Of a stretch of 28,460 nucleotides of DNA, positions 17,891 to 25,358 are shown piece after piece. Position 1 is the first letter of the stretch; each line of letters opens with the position of its first letter. Position numbers and translations under genes: made by a program. This stretch comes from JTS-RE94 sp041750795 (GTDB lineage: Bacteria; Planctomycetota; Planctomycetia; Pirellulales; PALSA-1355): the NCBI GenBank assembly GCA_041750795.1, contig JBGSYQ010000319.1, positions 1-28,460 on the forward strand. Reading direction: 5' to 3'. The notes under the pieces are model-generated. The model did not search any database, had not been told where the DNA came from, and was given only the letters and a program-made list of their open reading frames with translations.

Positions 17891-20293
17891 TCATTTCGCC
17901 AGATAAAACAATGCCAGCCGCGCACCTACCGCGTCGTCCGGATTGGCGCGCACGACGAGCGACCTGGTGAATCCCACGGGTGCGAGCAGCAGGTAGCGAT
18001 AGGCCAAGCTTCCCTGGCTGCCGGTCAATGCCGTAAAGTAATTCTCCCCATCGCCCGGCCGGCCAAAAAACCCGTCGAGATACTCCATCGACCAGCCGCT
18101 TTCCGATTGGCCGTCGATCTCGACCACGCCAATGCCGGTCTTGGTTCCCTCGGGTTGCTCGTACACGAAGCCGACCCAGCGACCGGCGCCCGCTTGCTCG
18201 ACGAGCGTGCTCCCGGCCGCGCCCGCCGGCTGATAAATGCCTCGCAGGCGCATTCGCCCGGCATAGTCCGCCCGATTGGCGTCGGTGGCGCGGTCGACTG
18301 ACGTCGACAGCGACACGTTCTCGATCGGCGCATCGCCGCGATTGCGTGCCGCCACTGTCAATCCCTCGCCATACGGCATCGCCAGCAGGTTGGCGAAGCC
18401 GCCCTTTCTGGTCAGCACCATGCTGCTGAACTGGCGCGACGCGCCGCCGGCGAATCCCGGATAAAAGAATCGCGCCGGCGCGGCGATGGCGGGCAGCGTT
18501 TCGCCGTCGATCGTCACTTCGATCCACAGATCGTTGCTCGCCAACGCCGCGTCTGCCGCCGTCAGCCGCAGCCAATGGACCAGCCCCGCGCCCTCCAACT
18601 TGAGCAGCTCGATCGAAGTGCCCGGTTCGATCGTGCGCGGCTCGGAAGCGACGCGGTCGTAGATCTCAGCCTCGCGCAGCTTTCCGCCGCTCATGCCATC
18701 GTGGCGATAGACGATCGATTCGAGCGCTCCGCGCGGCACGCCTGCCCGGCTGACGGCAAACGACTCGCAAGGCACACTCTCAGGAAACGTGACGTACTCC
18801 AGCCGATATTCCGACTCCAATGGCTCCGAGATCGCAATTTTCAGGCTCTTGCCGTAGGGCAAGCACATCAGCGCCGGCTGCTTCTCGTGTGATACGCCGG
18901 GCACGTGATCGTACAGATGCTCCGCCGGGCAACGGATGCGCGGCTCGGCCTCACCGTCAAAATAAAGCGCCAGGTGTCCCGAGGGAATGTCGCTCCAACA
19001 ACTCACCAGCGCTCCCGGCCCGATCAACTCGGCCAACACGTGCTCGCCTCCCTTGGGCACGCCGATTGCAATTACGCCCGACGCAATGCCGTCATCGCGC
19101 GACAGCCGCTCGCTGTTCATCAGCCGGTCCAGCACGATGCCAGTTCCCGGCTCGGGCCGCGGAGCATACCACGCGTCGAGCCCCAAACCGTCCGGCGCTT
19201 CGTGGATGAACGCGTCGCGAAAGCGGACGTTGCCGCCGTGATCCTGCACGCCGACCCAACCCTTCAAGTGCCGATGCTTCACCTCGGGAAGCCAGGCCGT
19301 ATTGATCTGCTGCACAAGCTCGCCGTTGACCCAGCAGGTGACCATGCGGCCATCCGCTTTGACCACCGCCTCGTTCCATTGCTCGGACCGGTCGGCCCGA
19401 TCCAGCGGTGGCAGGTTGCCATAGATGGCCATCGTCGAGTCCTTGACCAGGCCCGGACGATCCAACAGTTGCAGCTCCATGCCGTCGCCCGACGGCCAGC
19501 CGTCTTTGTGCGTGCGAATGGCAATGCCCGAGTTGCCGCCGCGGTCCATCATGTAGCGCAGTGACAGCGTGAAGTTGGCATATTCCTTGTCGGGCCGCAG
19601 GTAGTGCAAGCCCGTGTGCGAGGTGGCGACAAACGCGCCGTCTCTGACGGTCCATGTCCCCTTGTCGTTGTTGACGAACCAGCCGGTCAAGTCCTTGCCG
19701 TTGGAAAGCGGATTGCCGCGCGGCTCGCGCAATCGCAACTCGCGCAGGCTGGCTTCGCCCGCGGCGACGTCGAGCGTCAAGCCAAAGCGACGATCGGTGT
19801 CGAGCTCCACCTCGCTGGCCACCTGCCCGTCGACCACGATCGACAGCGTCGCCCCGAAGCGACGAATCTGCGCGGTGTGCATTTGGTGTGGATCGAGAGA
19901 ATCGACGATGGCGCCGGCGGCCAGCTCGTGGTCCGCGTCGCGAATCGCGCCCGCGCCGGCGCCCTCTTTGAGCGTGACCTGCAGGCCGCTTCCGCTGGGA
20001 ACCTCGGGAAACCCAATCGTCCAAGCGCCCCCTTCCTTCACCGACCACTCGAACCGCAGCTCGAAATCGTCGAACGTCCAGCCGGAGAGCAGGGGAGTGG
20101 AGTCGGCAACTCCGGTGAGCTGCCCCTGGCTGATGATCCACTGCGCCGGCGGATCGGTCGCATATTCCCAACCGGCCAGCGAATCGGGTCGCAACAGCAA
20201 CAGGCCGATCGGATCGTCCGCCGCGCGGACGGTTCCGCAGAGCAGCACGATCGCGACCAGACTTCCAACCAACTGCCCACGCGTCGCAGTCAT
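17891..20293 (-). CDS. Secreted DUF1080 (3-keto-disaccharide hydrolase-type) protein with GH172-like (DUF2961) C-terminal half
   Basis: The 800-residue protein starts with a signal peptide (about 1-24: basic start, LVAIVLLCG, cleavage near VRA-AD). Two concanavalin-like DUF1080 modules follow, about 30-185 and 200-395; the second is the better one (NGKDLTGWFVNNDKGTWTVR, GNSGIAIRTHKDGWPSGDGMEL, LDRADRSEQWNEAVV, GWVGVQDHGGNVRFRDAFI). The rest consists of two beta-sandwich halves (about 405-600 and 600-800) in which GGxxNLLAMPYGEGL and EGAGLVHWLRL recall DUF2961/GH172. It is likely exported and may hydrolyse plant or algal sugar derivatives. ATG 20293 has GAGG 9 nt upstream. The 99 bp between its stop and aguA show no clear terminator. 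The GH172 link is by pattern and less sure than DUF1080. Confidence 0.82.
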   Translation of the reverse strand: MTATRGQLVGSLVAIVLLCGTVRAADDPIGLLLLRPDSLAGWEYATDPPAQWIISQGQLTGVADSTPLLSGWTFDDFELRFEWSVKEGGAWTIGFPEVPSGSGLQVTLKEGAGAGAIRDADHELAAGAIVDSLDPHQMHTAQIRRFGATLSIVVDGQVASEVELDTDRRFGLTLDVAAGEASLRELRLREPRGNPLSNGKDLTGWFVNNDKGTWTVRDGAFVATSHTGLHYLRPDKEYANFTLSLRYMMDRGGNSGIAIRTHKDGWPSGDGMELQLLDRPGLVKDSTMAIYGNLPPLDRADRSEQWNEAVVKADGRMVTCWVNGELVQQINTAWLPEVKHRHLKGWVGVQDHGGNVRFRDAFIHEAPDGLGLDAWYAPRPEPGTGIVLDRLMNSERLSRDDGIASGVIAIGVPKGGEHVLAELIGPGALVSCWSDIPSGHLALYFDGEAEPRIRCPAEHLYDHVPGVSHEKQPALMCLPYGKSLKIAISEPLESEYRLEYVTFPESVPCESFAVSRAGVPRGALESIVYRHDGMSGGKLREAEIYDRVASEPRTIEPGTSIELLKLEGAGLVHWLRLTAADAALASNDLWIEVTIDGETLPAIAAPARFFYPGFAGGASRQFSSMVLTRKGGFANLLAMPYGEGLTVAARNRGDAPIENVSLSTSVDRATDANRADYAGRMRLRGIYQPAGAAGSTLVEQAGAGRWVGFVYEQPEGTKTGIGVVEIDGQSESGWSMEYLDGFFGRPGDGENYFTALTGSQGSLAYRYLLLAPVGFTRSLVVRANPDDAVGARLALFYLAK

Positions 20294-20348
20294 CCGGGTT
20301 GCCTCATCAATGAAGTTCGTCAGTCGAAGGTTGATCACCAGTAGCGGT

Positions 20349-20372
20349 GGCGACCGATGGCAGCCGGTCGCC
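20349..20372 (-). repeat. Perfect 8-bp inverted repeat in the aroE-DUF1080 gap
   Basis: GGCGACCG (20349-20356) and CGGTCGCC (20365-20372) can form a hairpin with an 8-nt loop in the 101 bp between aroE and the DUF1080 gene. No U-tract follows, so it is not a simple intrinsic terminator; it could be an mRNA-stabilising or attenuating hairpin, or an operator. Confidence 0.4.
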
Positions 20373-20394
20373 CAAGTCGGCATTCGGCCGCGTG

Positions 20395-21243
20395 CTAGAT
20401 GCCCAGGAATTCCTCCAGCGCGTCGCGCATGACTTCGGCGCTGGCATCCTGGCCGGTCCAAATGCGAAATCCGATGACGGCCTGGTTGACGAGCATGCCC
20501 AGGCCGTCGAGTGTCGTGCAGCCGCGCTCGCGCGCGTCGCGCAGCAGGCGCGTTTCCGGTGGATTGAAGATCACGTCGGCCACGACCATGTCGGCCTCCA
20601 GCGTGGCGACGTCCAATGGCACGCGCGCCTCGGCATCGCCCAGCCCGATGCTCGTGGCGTTGATGACCACTTCGGCCTCGGGCGGCACCTGGTAGTCTCC
20701 CTCCCAGGGCACGTACGTGGTTGGCACGTTCAGCTTGTTGTTGATGAGGTCGGCCAGCTCCTGTCCGCGCTGCGGATCGCGATTGACGATGGTGATGCCG
20801 GCCGCGGCGGCCAGCGCCACCTCGACGGCAATGGCGCGCGCCGCGCCCCCCGCTCCCAGAATGATCACGTGCTTGCCGGCCGGATCGGTCACGTCGCGCA
20901 GCGACTGCACGAAGCCCTTGCCGTCGGTGTTTTCACCGATCAGCTCGTCGCCCACGCGATGGACGCAGTTCACCGCACCCATCAGGCCGGCAGCTTCACT
21001 GGTACGATCCAGATGCTGAATGACGGCCACTTTGTGCGGAATGGTGAGATTGCAGCCGCGAAAGCCCATCGCGCGCATGCCCGCAACGGCCGCCGCCAGG
21101 TTTTCCGGCGCCACCTCCAAGGTCAAGTAACGCCAGTCCAGGCCCACGTCGACGAAGGCCTTTTCCATCATGTATTGCGTCGGGTTGCCGGCCACGGGCT
21201 GGCCAAACACCGCAACGATTTCTTGAATGGCGGGATGCGTCAC
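20395..21243 (-). CDS. aroE: Shikimate dehydrogenase (NADP-type), variant substrate motif
   Basis: The 282-residue protein has NLTIPHK with catalytic Lys71, ENTDGKGF with Asp107, the glycine-rich ILGAGGAARA (about 128-137), NRDPQR (NADP-type basic residues), NATSIGL (195-201) and GLGMLVNQAVIGFRIWTG near the C-terminus. All are AroE landmarks. It reduces 3-dehydroshikimate to shikimate in aromatic amino-acid synthesis. One landmark is altered: the usual HSxSP, whose two serines hold the shikimate carboxylate, is replaced by GNPTQ after GQPVA (residues 15-19). GTG 21243 is the chosen start because it gives a normal N-terminus; an open frame extends further but is unlike the family. It is followed by the DUF1080 gene, 101 bp away. 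Confidence 0.92.
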   Translation of the reverse strand: MTHPAIQEIVAVFGQPVAGNPTQYMMEKAFVDVGLDWRYLTLEVAPENLAAAVAGMRAMGFRGCNLTIPHKVAVIQHLDRTSEAAGLMGAVNCVHRVGDELIGENTDGKGFVQSLRDVTDPAGKHVIILGAGGAARAIAVEVALAAAAGITIVNRDPQRGQELADLINNKLNVPTTYVPWEGDYQVPPEAEVVINATSIGLGDAEARVPLDVATLEADMVVADVIFNPPETRLLRDARERGCTTLDGLGMLVNQAVIGFRIWTGQDASAEVMRDALEEFLGI

Positions 21244-21374
21244 GGAGACGAGGATCCTCTGGAGCGGTGGTGGGACAGCCGGCGGCGATTCGCCGTCTAT
21301 CTTGATCGAGCCGGCGGTCGAATGCAACGCCCCTGCGACTGGGCCGCAGCGACGCGCGCCGGTGCCCAAAAGGA

Positions 21375-22172
21375 CTACGGCATCCAGACTTTTGATGCCC
21401 CGCCCGCGGCCGAATCGCCGCGACGACGGGCCTTGATGCGCACATACGGCGCCACGTATCCGCTGCGATGACCGAAGCTGCCCAGCGGAGCTTGCTCGTC
21501 GGCGTGCAGCGGCTCCAACAGATCTTCGATCGCGAAGCCGGCTCGACACATGCCTCCCAACAGATCTTCCCAGCGGTGCAGGAACTCGAGCGTGCCCGCC
21601 TCGCGGTGAGCGCTGCCTTCGACCGCCGGAAGCGGCCCGCGACGATAGTAGCGCTCCACGATCTCGTAACCGCGCGGCGACGGATCGACGGAGGATTGCA
21701 AGCTGGCGGGCTGCTTGTGTTGGCTGATGTACAGGCCACCCGGCGCGGTCACGCGCGCCACCTCGCGATACACCGCCAGCACGTCAGGCACATAACACGT
21801 GCTCACCGGATGAATCACGACGTCGAATGCGGCAACGCCCAGCGCCGACAAGTCGTCCATCGAGGCCTCGACCGTGCGCAGCTCCAGCCGGCGCTCAGCG
21901 GCCACCTGGCGATCGAGCGCCAGCATCTCGGCACTGATGTCGACCACCGTCACCTGCGCGCCTGCTGCGGCGTAGAGCGCTGCCTGTCGCCCGCCGCCGG
22001 CCGCCAGGCACAACACGCGCTGGCCGGCAATGCTCGGCCCCAGCCATCCCACGCCGTCGACTGCCGCCAGCGGATCGAGAAACTCCTGGTCCGGCGCGGG
22101 CCGAGTGAAACGCGCGGCCTTGCGCACGCGCGCGTCCCAAGCCTGGCGGTTGTGTTCCTGCGGCGTGCCCAT
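21375..22172 (-). CDS. Class I SAM-dependent methyltransferase, substrate unknown
   Basis: The 265-residue protein has motif I VLCLAAGGGRQAALY (53-67) with the acidic VVDIS ending the next strand (Asp78), and FDVVIHPVSTCYVPDV followed by EVARVTAPGGLYISQHKQ, the usual motif IV to VI order of Methyltransf_11-type enzymes. It would transfer a methyl group from SAM to a small molecule or protein that cannot be named. ATG 22172 is the start that gives the common NRQAWDARV opening; the frame continues upstream to 22268 but inside the PEP-CTERM gene. It lies 35 bp after that gene and 131 bp before aroE, on the same strand. Confidence 0.88.
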   Translation of the reverse strand: MGTPQEHNRQAWDARVRKAARFTRPAPDQEFLDPLAAVDGVGWLGPSIAGQRVLCLAAGGGRQAALYAAAGAQVTVVDISAEMLALDRQVAAERRLELRTVEASMDDLSALGVAAFDVVIHPVSTCYVPDVLAVYREVARVTAPGGLYISQHKQPASLQSSVDPSPRGYEIVERYYRRGPLPAVEGSAHREAGTLEFLHRWEDLLGGMCRAGFAIEDLLEPLHADEQAPLGSFGHRSGYVAPYVRIKARRRGDSAAGGASKVWMP

Positions 22173-22181
22173 GGTGCGTCG

Positions 22182-22211
22182 ATTGGATACGAGCGCGACG
22201 CCGATTGTCAA
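22182..22211 (-). promoter_or_regulatory. Possible promoter of the methyltransferase gene
   Basis: On the minus strand a perfect TTGACA (22211-22206), overlapping the stop of the PEP-CTERM gene, is followed after 18 bp by TCCAAT (22187-22182, four of six). Transcription would begin a few bases before ATG 22172, making a nearly leaderless mRNA. If real, the methyltransferase and aroE may be transcribed separately from the surface-protein genes. Confidence 0.3.
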
Positions 22212-23011
22212 CGCGCCCGGCGCAGGCACCACACTACGCCGGCCATGCCCGCCACCAACAGCACCCAACCGGCCGGTTCGGGCACCATGTGCAGCGCAGC
22301 GACCGCATCGAGATCAAACCCGCCCGAGGCAAATGCCGTGGGATAGGGGTCGTTCACAAGGTTACCTAGCGAGTCCAGCGAGCCGAACGATGGGTTGATC
22401 GCGCCGACCACATCAACGATCCGCACGAAGCTGATGTTGTTCACGTCGACGTTCGGCGAAACCCCGGCCAGTTCCGACAAGTCGAACGGCGTGCCGAAGC
22501 TGGCTCGGTACTTGCCCGCCAGGTTATGGAAATTCGTGGGATCGAGCGCGCCGAAACTGCCGACTTGAGTGGCGGTCGAAGTCTGCGAAACGGCGGCAAA
22601 TCGCGCAAAATCGATGCCATTCGAGCTGACTTCCACGAACGCAAGCTCGAGAAACGTGTCGCTGAACGAGTTCTCGAATACGGCCAGATCGAAGCCCGGA
22701 CCGTTGAGGATCGGCCGCGCAAAAGTGAGGGTGATGTGACCGCCGTCTCCCAGGCTGACAACGGAGATGCCATCGGCGGGACCCAGCGCGTCGTTTCCGC
22801 TGCCTACCGAAGCCAACGCACCGCCGGGGTTCGCAATATCCTGCGGGCCGCGCACCAGGTCTTGGAATCCGCTGGCCCAGCCAACGATCGACGGGCTGCT
22901 CGCGGCGATAGCGGTCGAGCCAGGCTGGCCAGCTGCCGGCGCAAACGGACCCGCATGAGCCGTCGTGACGTTCAAGAAAACGCACAATACGCAATGGATC
23001 AATATTCGCAT
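22208..23011 (-). CDS. PEP-CTERM cell-surface protein, VENSFSDTFLELAFVEVSS-type family
   Basis: The 267-residue exported protein has a signal peptide (1-20, ILIHCVLCVFLNVTTAHA) and ends with the PEP-CTERM sorting signal: VPEP (243-246), a hydrophobic helix and the basic tail CLRRAR. The mature part holds ISVVSLGDGGHITLTFARPI, DLAVFENSFSDTFLELAFVE, SNGIDFARF, GKYRASFGTPFDLSEL and SFVRIVDVVGAINP, then ASGGFDLDAVAALH. This beta-rich core appears in surface proteins of several phyla. I recall similar proteins close to B12-uptake genes in Bacteroidetes, which would suit the B12 riboswitch upstream here. AAAGGTGA, overlapping the stop of the upstream PEP-CTERM gene, is the ribosome-binding site. 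The protein would be sorted by an exosortase, whose gene is not in the window. Confidence 0.9.
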   Translation of the reverse strand: MRILIHCVLCVFLNVTTAHAGPFAPAAGQPGSTAIAASSPSIVGWASGFQDLVRGPQDIANPGGALASVGSGNDALGPADGISVVSLGDGGHITLTFARPILNGPGFDLAVFENSFSDTFLELAFVEVSSNGIDFARFAAVSQTSTATQVGSFGALDPTNFHNLAGKYRASFGTPFDLSELAGVSPNVDVNNISFVRIVDVVGAINPSFGSLDSLGNLVNDPYPTAFASGGFDLDAVAALHMVPEPAGWVLLVAGMAGVVWCLRRAR

Positions 23012-23018
23012 GCGACGA

Positions 23019-23975
23019 TCACCTTTGTGCGAGGGAGGACTTCAGCGTTTGCCTGCCACGATGAATCACGACCAAGGACGCTACGGCGCCCAGCGCCGCC
23101 AACCACAGTGTCGACGGCTCGGGCACGATCACCAGGCTTACGAAGTCAAAGGTAATATCGCCCACCAGCGAGGGGAACTCGGCCGTCGTGAAGCCGTCGT
23201 GGTAGGCCATCAGCGACAGCGAATTCACTTGGAACGGATTGAAGATGTCGTAGCTGGAACCGAACGCGACGAGGTCCAACGCGGGCACCTCGGTTAACAG
23301 CGGCGTCAATACGTCGCCGGCTCCGACCGTGAACATGCTCATCGTGAGTACTCTGGTTGTACCGTCGAATGCCATTTGAACCTCGAGCGGCGTGTCTTGC
23401 GGCAGGGAATTGACTCCGACAGTGTTGTCGCCCAAATCGCTGTCGCTTCCGAAGATCGAGGCGAAGTTGGCAAAGGCGTCGTTGCCCGGAAACTGCCCGC
23501 CGAAGACGCTCGGCGTTAGCACTGGGCCGCCGAAGTTGGATAGATTGGGAAAGTAATTGAATTCCACGGTGTGGAACACATTGTCACTCGTAAAGTCTGC
23601 CACCGAGCCCGTGCGGTCTCCGCCGGTCAATGTGTGGTTGGTCAGCCCGAACGCGAACTGTGCAAACTGGTTGAACCCGGCCTCTTCCACCTGAAAGGAA
23701 AAACGCGCCGACAGCTGAAAGCTCGACGTATCCGACAACGTCGTGCCCAGCGGCAAGTCGAGTCGTGCAGTGGGCAACCGGGTATCGACGTGTACTTGGA
23801 GCAGGCCGGGAGTCCAAGTGAACTGGTTGTTGGCGTTGCTGCCGACGCCAAACGACCAGGGACTGCCAGCGAGCAGCGGATTCGTAGAAAAGTCATCGCT
23901 GACGGCCAGCGCCGCGCGGACCGACAGCAGGCTGACGCACAGTGCCAAGAGCACGGATCGGGTATCAGGTTTCAT
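23019..23975 (-). CDS. PEP-CTERM cell-surface protein, beta-rich
   Basis: The 318-residue protein has a signal peptide (about 1-24, VLLALCVSLLSVRAALA) and a typical PEP-CTERM end: VPEP (284-287), the helix LWLAALGAVASLVVIH and a basic tail. Mature residues (DDFSTNPLLAGSPWSFG onwards) look like a concanavalin/lectin-like fold, with many Asn, Thr and Phe and the segments FSFQVEEAGFNQFAQFAFG and FHTVEFNYFP. It would be held at the outer envelope after exosortase cleavage. It is separated from the next PEP-CTERM gene by only 7 bp and from the pseudopilin gene by 59 bp, so all three are likely one transcript. ATG 23975 has GGAG 12 nt upstream. Its binding partner is unknown. Confidence 0.88.
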   Translation of the reverse strand: MKPDTRSVLLALCVSLLSVRAALAVSDDFSTNPLLAGSPWSFGVGSNANNQFTWTPGLLQVHVDTRLPTARLDLPLGTTLSDTSSFQLSARFSFQVEEAGFNQFAQFAFGLTNHTLTGGDRTGSVADFTSDNVFHTVEFNYFPNLSNFGGPVLTPSVFGGQFPGNDAFANFASIFGSDSDLGDNTVGVNSLPQDTPLEVQMAFDGTTRVLTMSMFTVGAGDVLTPLLTEVPALDLVAFGSSYDIFNPFQVNSLSLMAYHDGFTTAEFPSLVGDITFDFVSLVIVPEPSTLWLAALGAVASLVVIHRGRQTLKSSLAQR

Positions 23976-24034
23976 GCATGAGTCTCCAGGTCGAGGATCG
24001 AGGTGATTCAGTAAGTTCAAAACTCGTGTAGTGC

Positions 24035-24868
24035 CTACGGCGGCACTTCGTGTACTTCTCCGCCGGCTCGCGTACACAACGCGGCCAGCACCGCCAGGTC
24101 GAGGTCTTCGTACAGGAAGCGCACGGCGCCGTCGCACATAAGCACCTGTGCGCCTGCCGGATGGTCGCTCCAGATTTCGTTGTTCTGCAGACGGTTGATG
24201 CGCATGCCGGCATCAAAGATGTTCTCCCCGTCGGACCAGGGTCCGTTCATCGACGTGCCGCGGCCGGTATCTTCGGCCACCACGATCGTGCGCGACGTGC
24301 CATCGGTGACTTGCCGCAGACTCACGGGATCGTCGTAGAGCATCACGCCATTGGCATACTTGGGAAAATGAGCCCAGCCGAACATTCCGCCGTAGTCGCT
24401 CATCGCCAGCTCGTCGCCCGGGTCATACTGGCCGTTGCGGTTGATGTCGCCGCTGGTGTTGCCTTCGCGAAATCGGGTGAGCCGTAGCGTGCTCGGACAG
24501 AGATAGACGCGCACGATCACGCCGGCGGCCGCACGATTGTTGGCCGCGTAGAACGGCACGGAGGAGTCGTACAAGTCGTAAGCGGCCGCTTCCTCGATGT
24601 ACGGCAATACGAACAGCGACCAGGCCATGCGCCGCCCGCCGGGCTCGACGCATCCCGGCGGAAACGCGCCTCGAGCGTCGTGATAGGCCAACAGACCGAT
24701 GCCCATTTGACGCAAGTTGTTGGCACACTGCGCGCGGCGGGCGCTCTCGCGCGAGGCCTGGATCGCCGGCAACAGCAGCGCGACCAGCAGCCCCACGATG
24801 GCGATCACCACCAGCAATTCCACCAGGGTGAAACCGCGAGCACTACGACGTAGGCAAGAGTGGTTCAC
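24035..24868 (-). CDS. H-X9-DG pseudopilin-like protein (DUF1559, type II/IV prepilin signal)
   Basis: The protein has a short leader, then RG/FTLVELLVVIAIVG, the class III prepilin signal: cleavage between Gly12 and Phe13 and Glu at position 5 of the mature protein, followed by the long N-terminal helix. The rest is DUF1559: CANNLRQMGIGLLAYHDARG, FPPG, LYDSSVPFYAANNRAAA, YLCPS, and the C-terminal H-x9-DG signature (His236 to Asp246-Gly247) in DHPAGAQVLMCDG. Such proteins are abundant in planctomycetes and would be handled by a type II secretion or type IV pilus-like machine. Start choice is uncertain: GTG 24868 gives a normal short leader of 277 residues, while GTG 24967 would add 33 residues. 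It is the first gene after the cobalamin riboswitch. Confidence 0.9.
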   Translation of the reverse strand: MNHSCLRRSARGFTLVELLVVIAIVGLLVALLLPAIQASRESARRAQCANNLRQMGIGLLAYHDARGAFPPGCVEPGGRRMAWSLFVLPYIEEAAAYDLYDSSVPFYAANNRAAAGVIVRVYLCPSTLRLTRFREGNTSGDINRNGQYDPGDELAMSDYGGMFGWAHFPKYANGVMLYDDPVSLRQVTDGTSRTIVVAEDTGRGTSMNGPWSDGENIFDAGMRINRLQNNEIWSDHPAGAQVLMCDGAVRFLYEDLDLAVLAALCTRAGGEVHEVPP

Positions 24869-25007
24869 AGTCGCAACAAGTCGCAAGCGCGCGCACAAGC
24901 AGCGGACGTGGAACGCCAGGATTGCCGAACGGCGCGCAAGCGCAACCGCGCACGACCCAACGCCCACAGCGTCACGGGCTCAAGCGAGCGATTAGCGGCA
25001 TCCTAAA

Positions 25008-25032
25008 GAGGCCCACAAACTAAAGCGGCCTC
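25008..25032 (-). promoter_or_regulatory. Possible expression-platform hairpin after the riboswitch
   Basis: Reading the minus strand, GAGGCC (25032-25027) can pair with GGCCTC (25013-25008) across a 13-nt loop; TTT follows. Just before it lies GGAGGGAGG, which could pair with CTCC next to the riboswitch. The stem is short and the U-tract weak, so this may be a terminator-like switch, or nothing. Confidence 0.35.
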
Positions 25033-25059
25033 CCTCCCTCGAGGAGCGCCACCGGTCAA

Positions 25060-25260
25060 GCGTTGGTAGGTCTTCTGACTCCCGAGCTCGGGCAAGCTGG
25101 CCTTCTCGTCGCTCGTGGGAAAAAACCCAAACGGCGACAATGGCTCGAATCAGCCTGCCCTAAAAAGGCACTCGGTCACAGCGGCGGGGCCGTCCCGGAT
25201 TTGCACCGGAGTTCCCTGTTTGTCGGCCGTTTCCAGCAAGAAACAACCGACCACCAACGC
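25060..25260 (-). ncRNA. Cobalamin (vitamin B12) riboswitch
   Basis: On the minus strand this 201-nt element begins with GCGTTGGT (25260-25253) and ends with ACCAACGC (25067-25060), a perfect 8-bp P1 stem. Inside are the hallmarks of the class: AGGGAACTCCGGTGCAAATC followed by CGGGACGGCCCCGCCGCTGTGA, and near the 3' end the B12 box AGTCAGAAGACCTACC. These bind adenosyl- or another cobalamin and usually switch expression off when it is plentiful. The gene downstream in the same direction is the pseudopilin gene, followed by two PEP-CTERM genes. No B12 synthesis or transport gene is near, so the regulated set is unusual. Confidence 0.93.
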
Positions 25261-25274
25261 ACGCTAGGAGGGTC

Positions 25275-25303
25275 AATGTAGCGAGGGCGCAGTGTGTTGT
25301 CAA
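25275..25303 (-). promoter_or_regulatory. Sigma-70 promoter for the riboswitch transcript
   Basis: On the minus strand a perfect TTGACA (25303-25298) and TACATT (25280-25275, four of six) are separated by exactly 17 bp. Transcription would start near 25268, just before the first stem of the riboswitch at 25260. The fit to that position makes the call stronger. Confidence 0.7.
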
Positions 25304-25358
25304 ACACTTCGCGAGCTCCACCGCGAGAAATCGCCGCCCGCCAAGAAAGTTGCGGCAA

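Noticed and set aside
25060..25260. tRNA or other structured RNA in place of a riboswitch
   Set aside because: There is no cloverleaf; the B12 box and GTGCAAATCCGG core are specific to cobalamin riboswitches.
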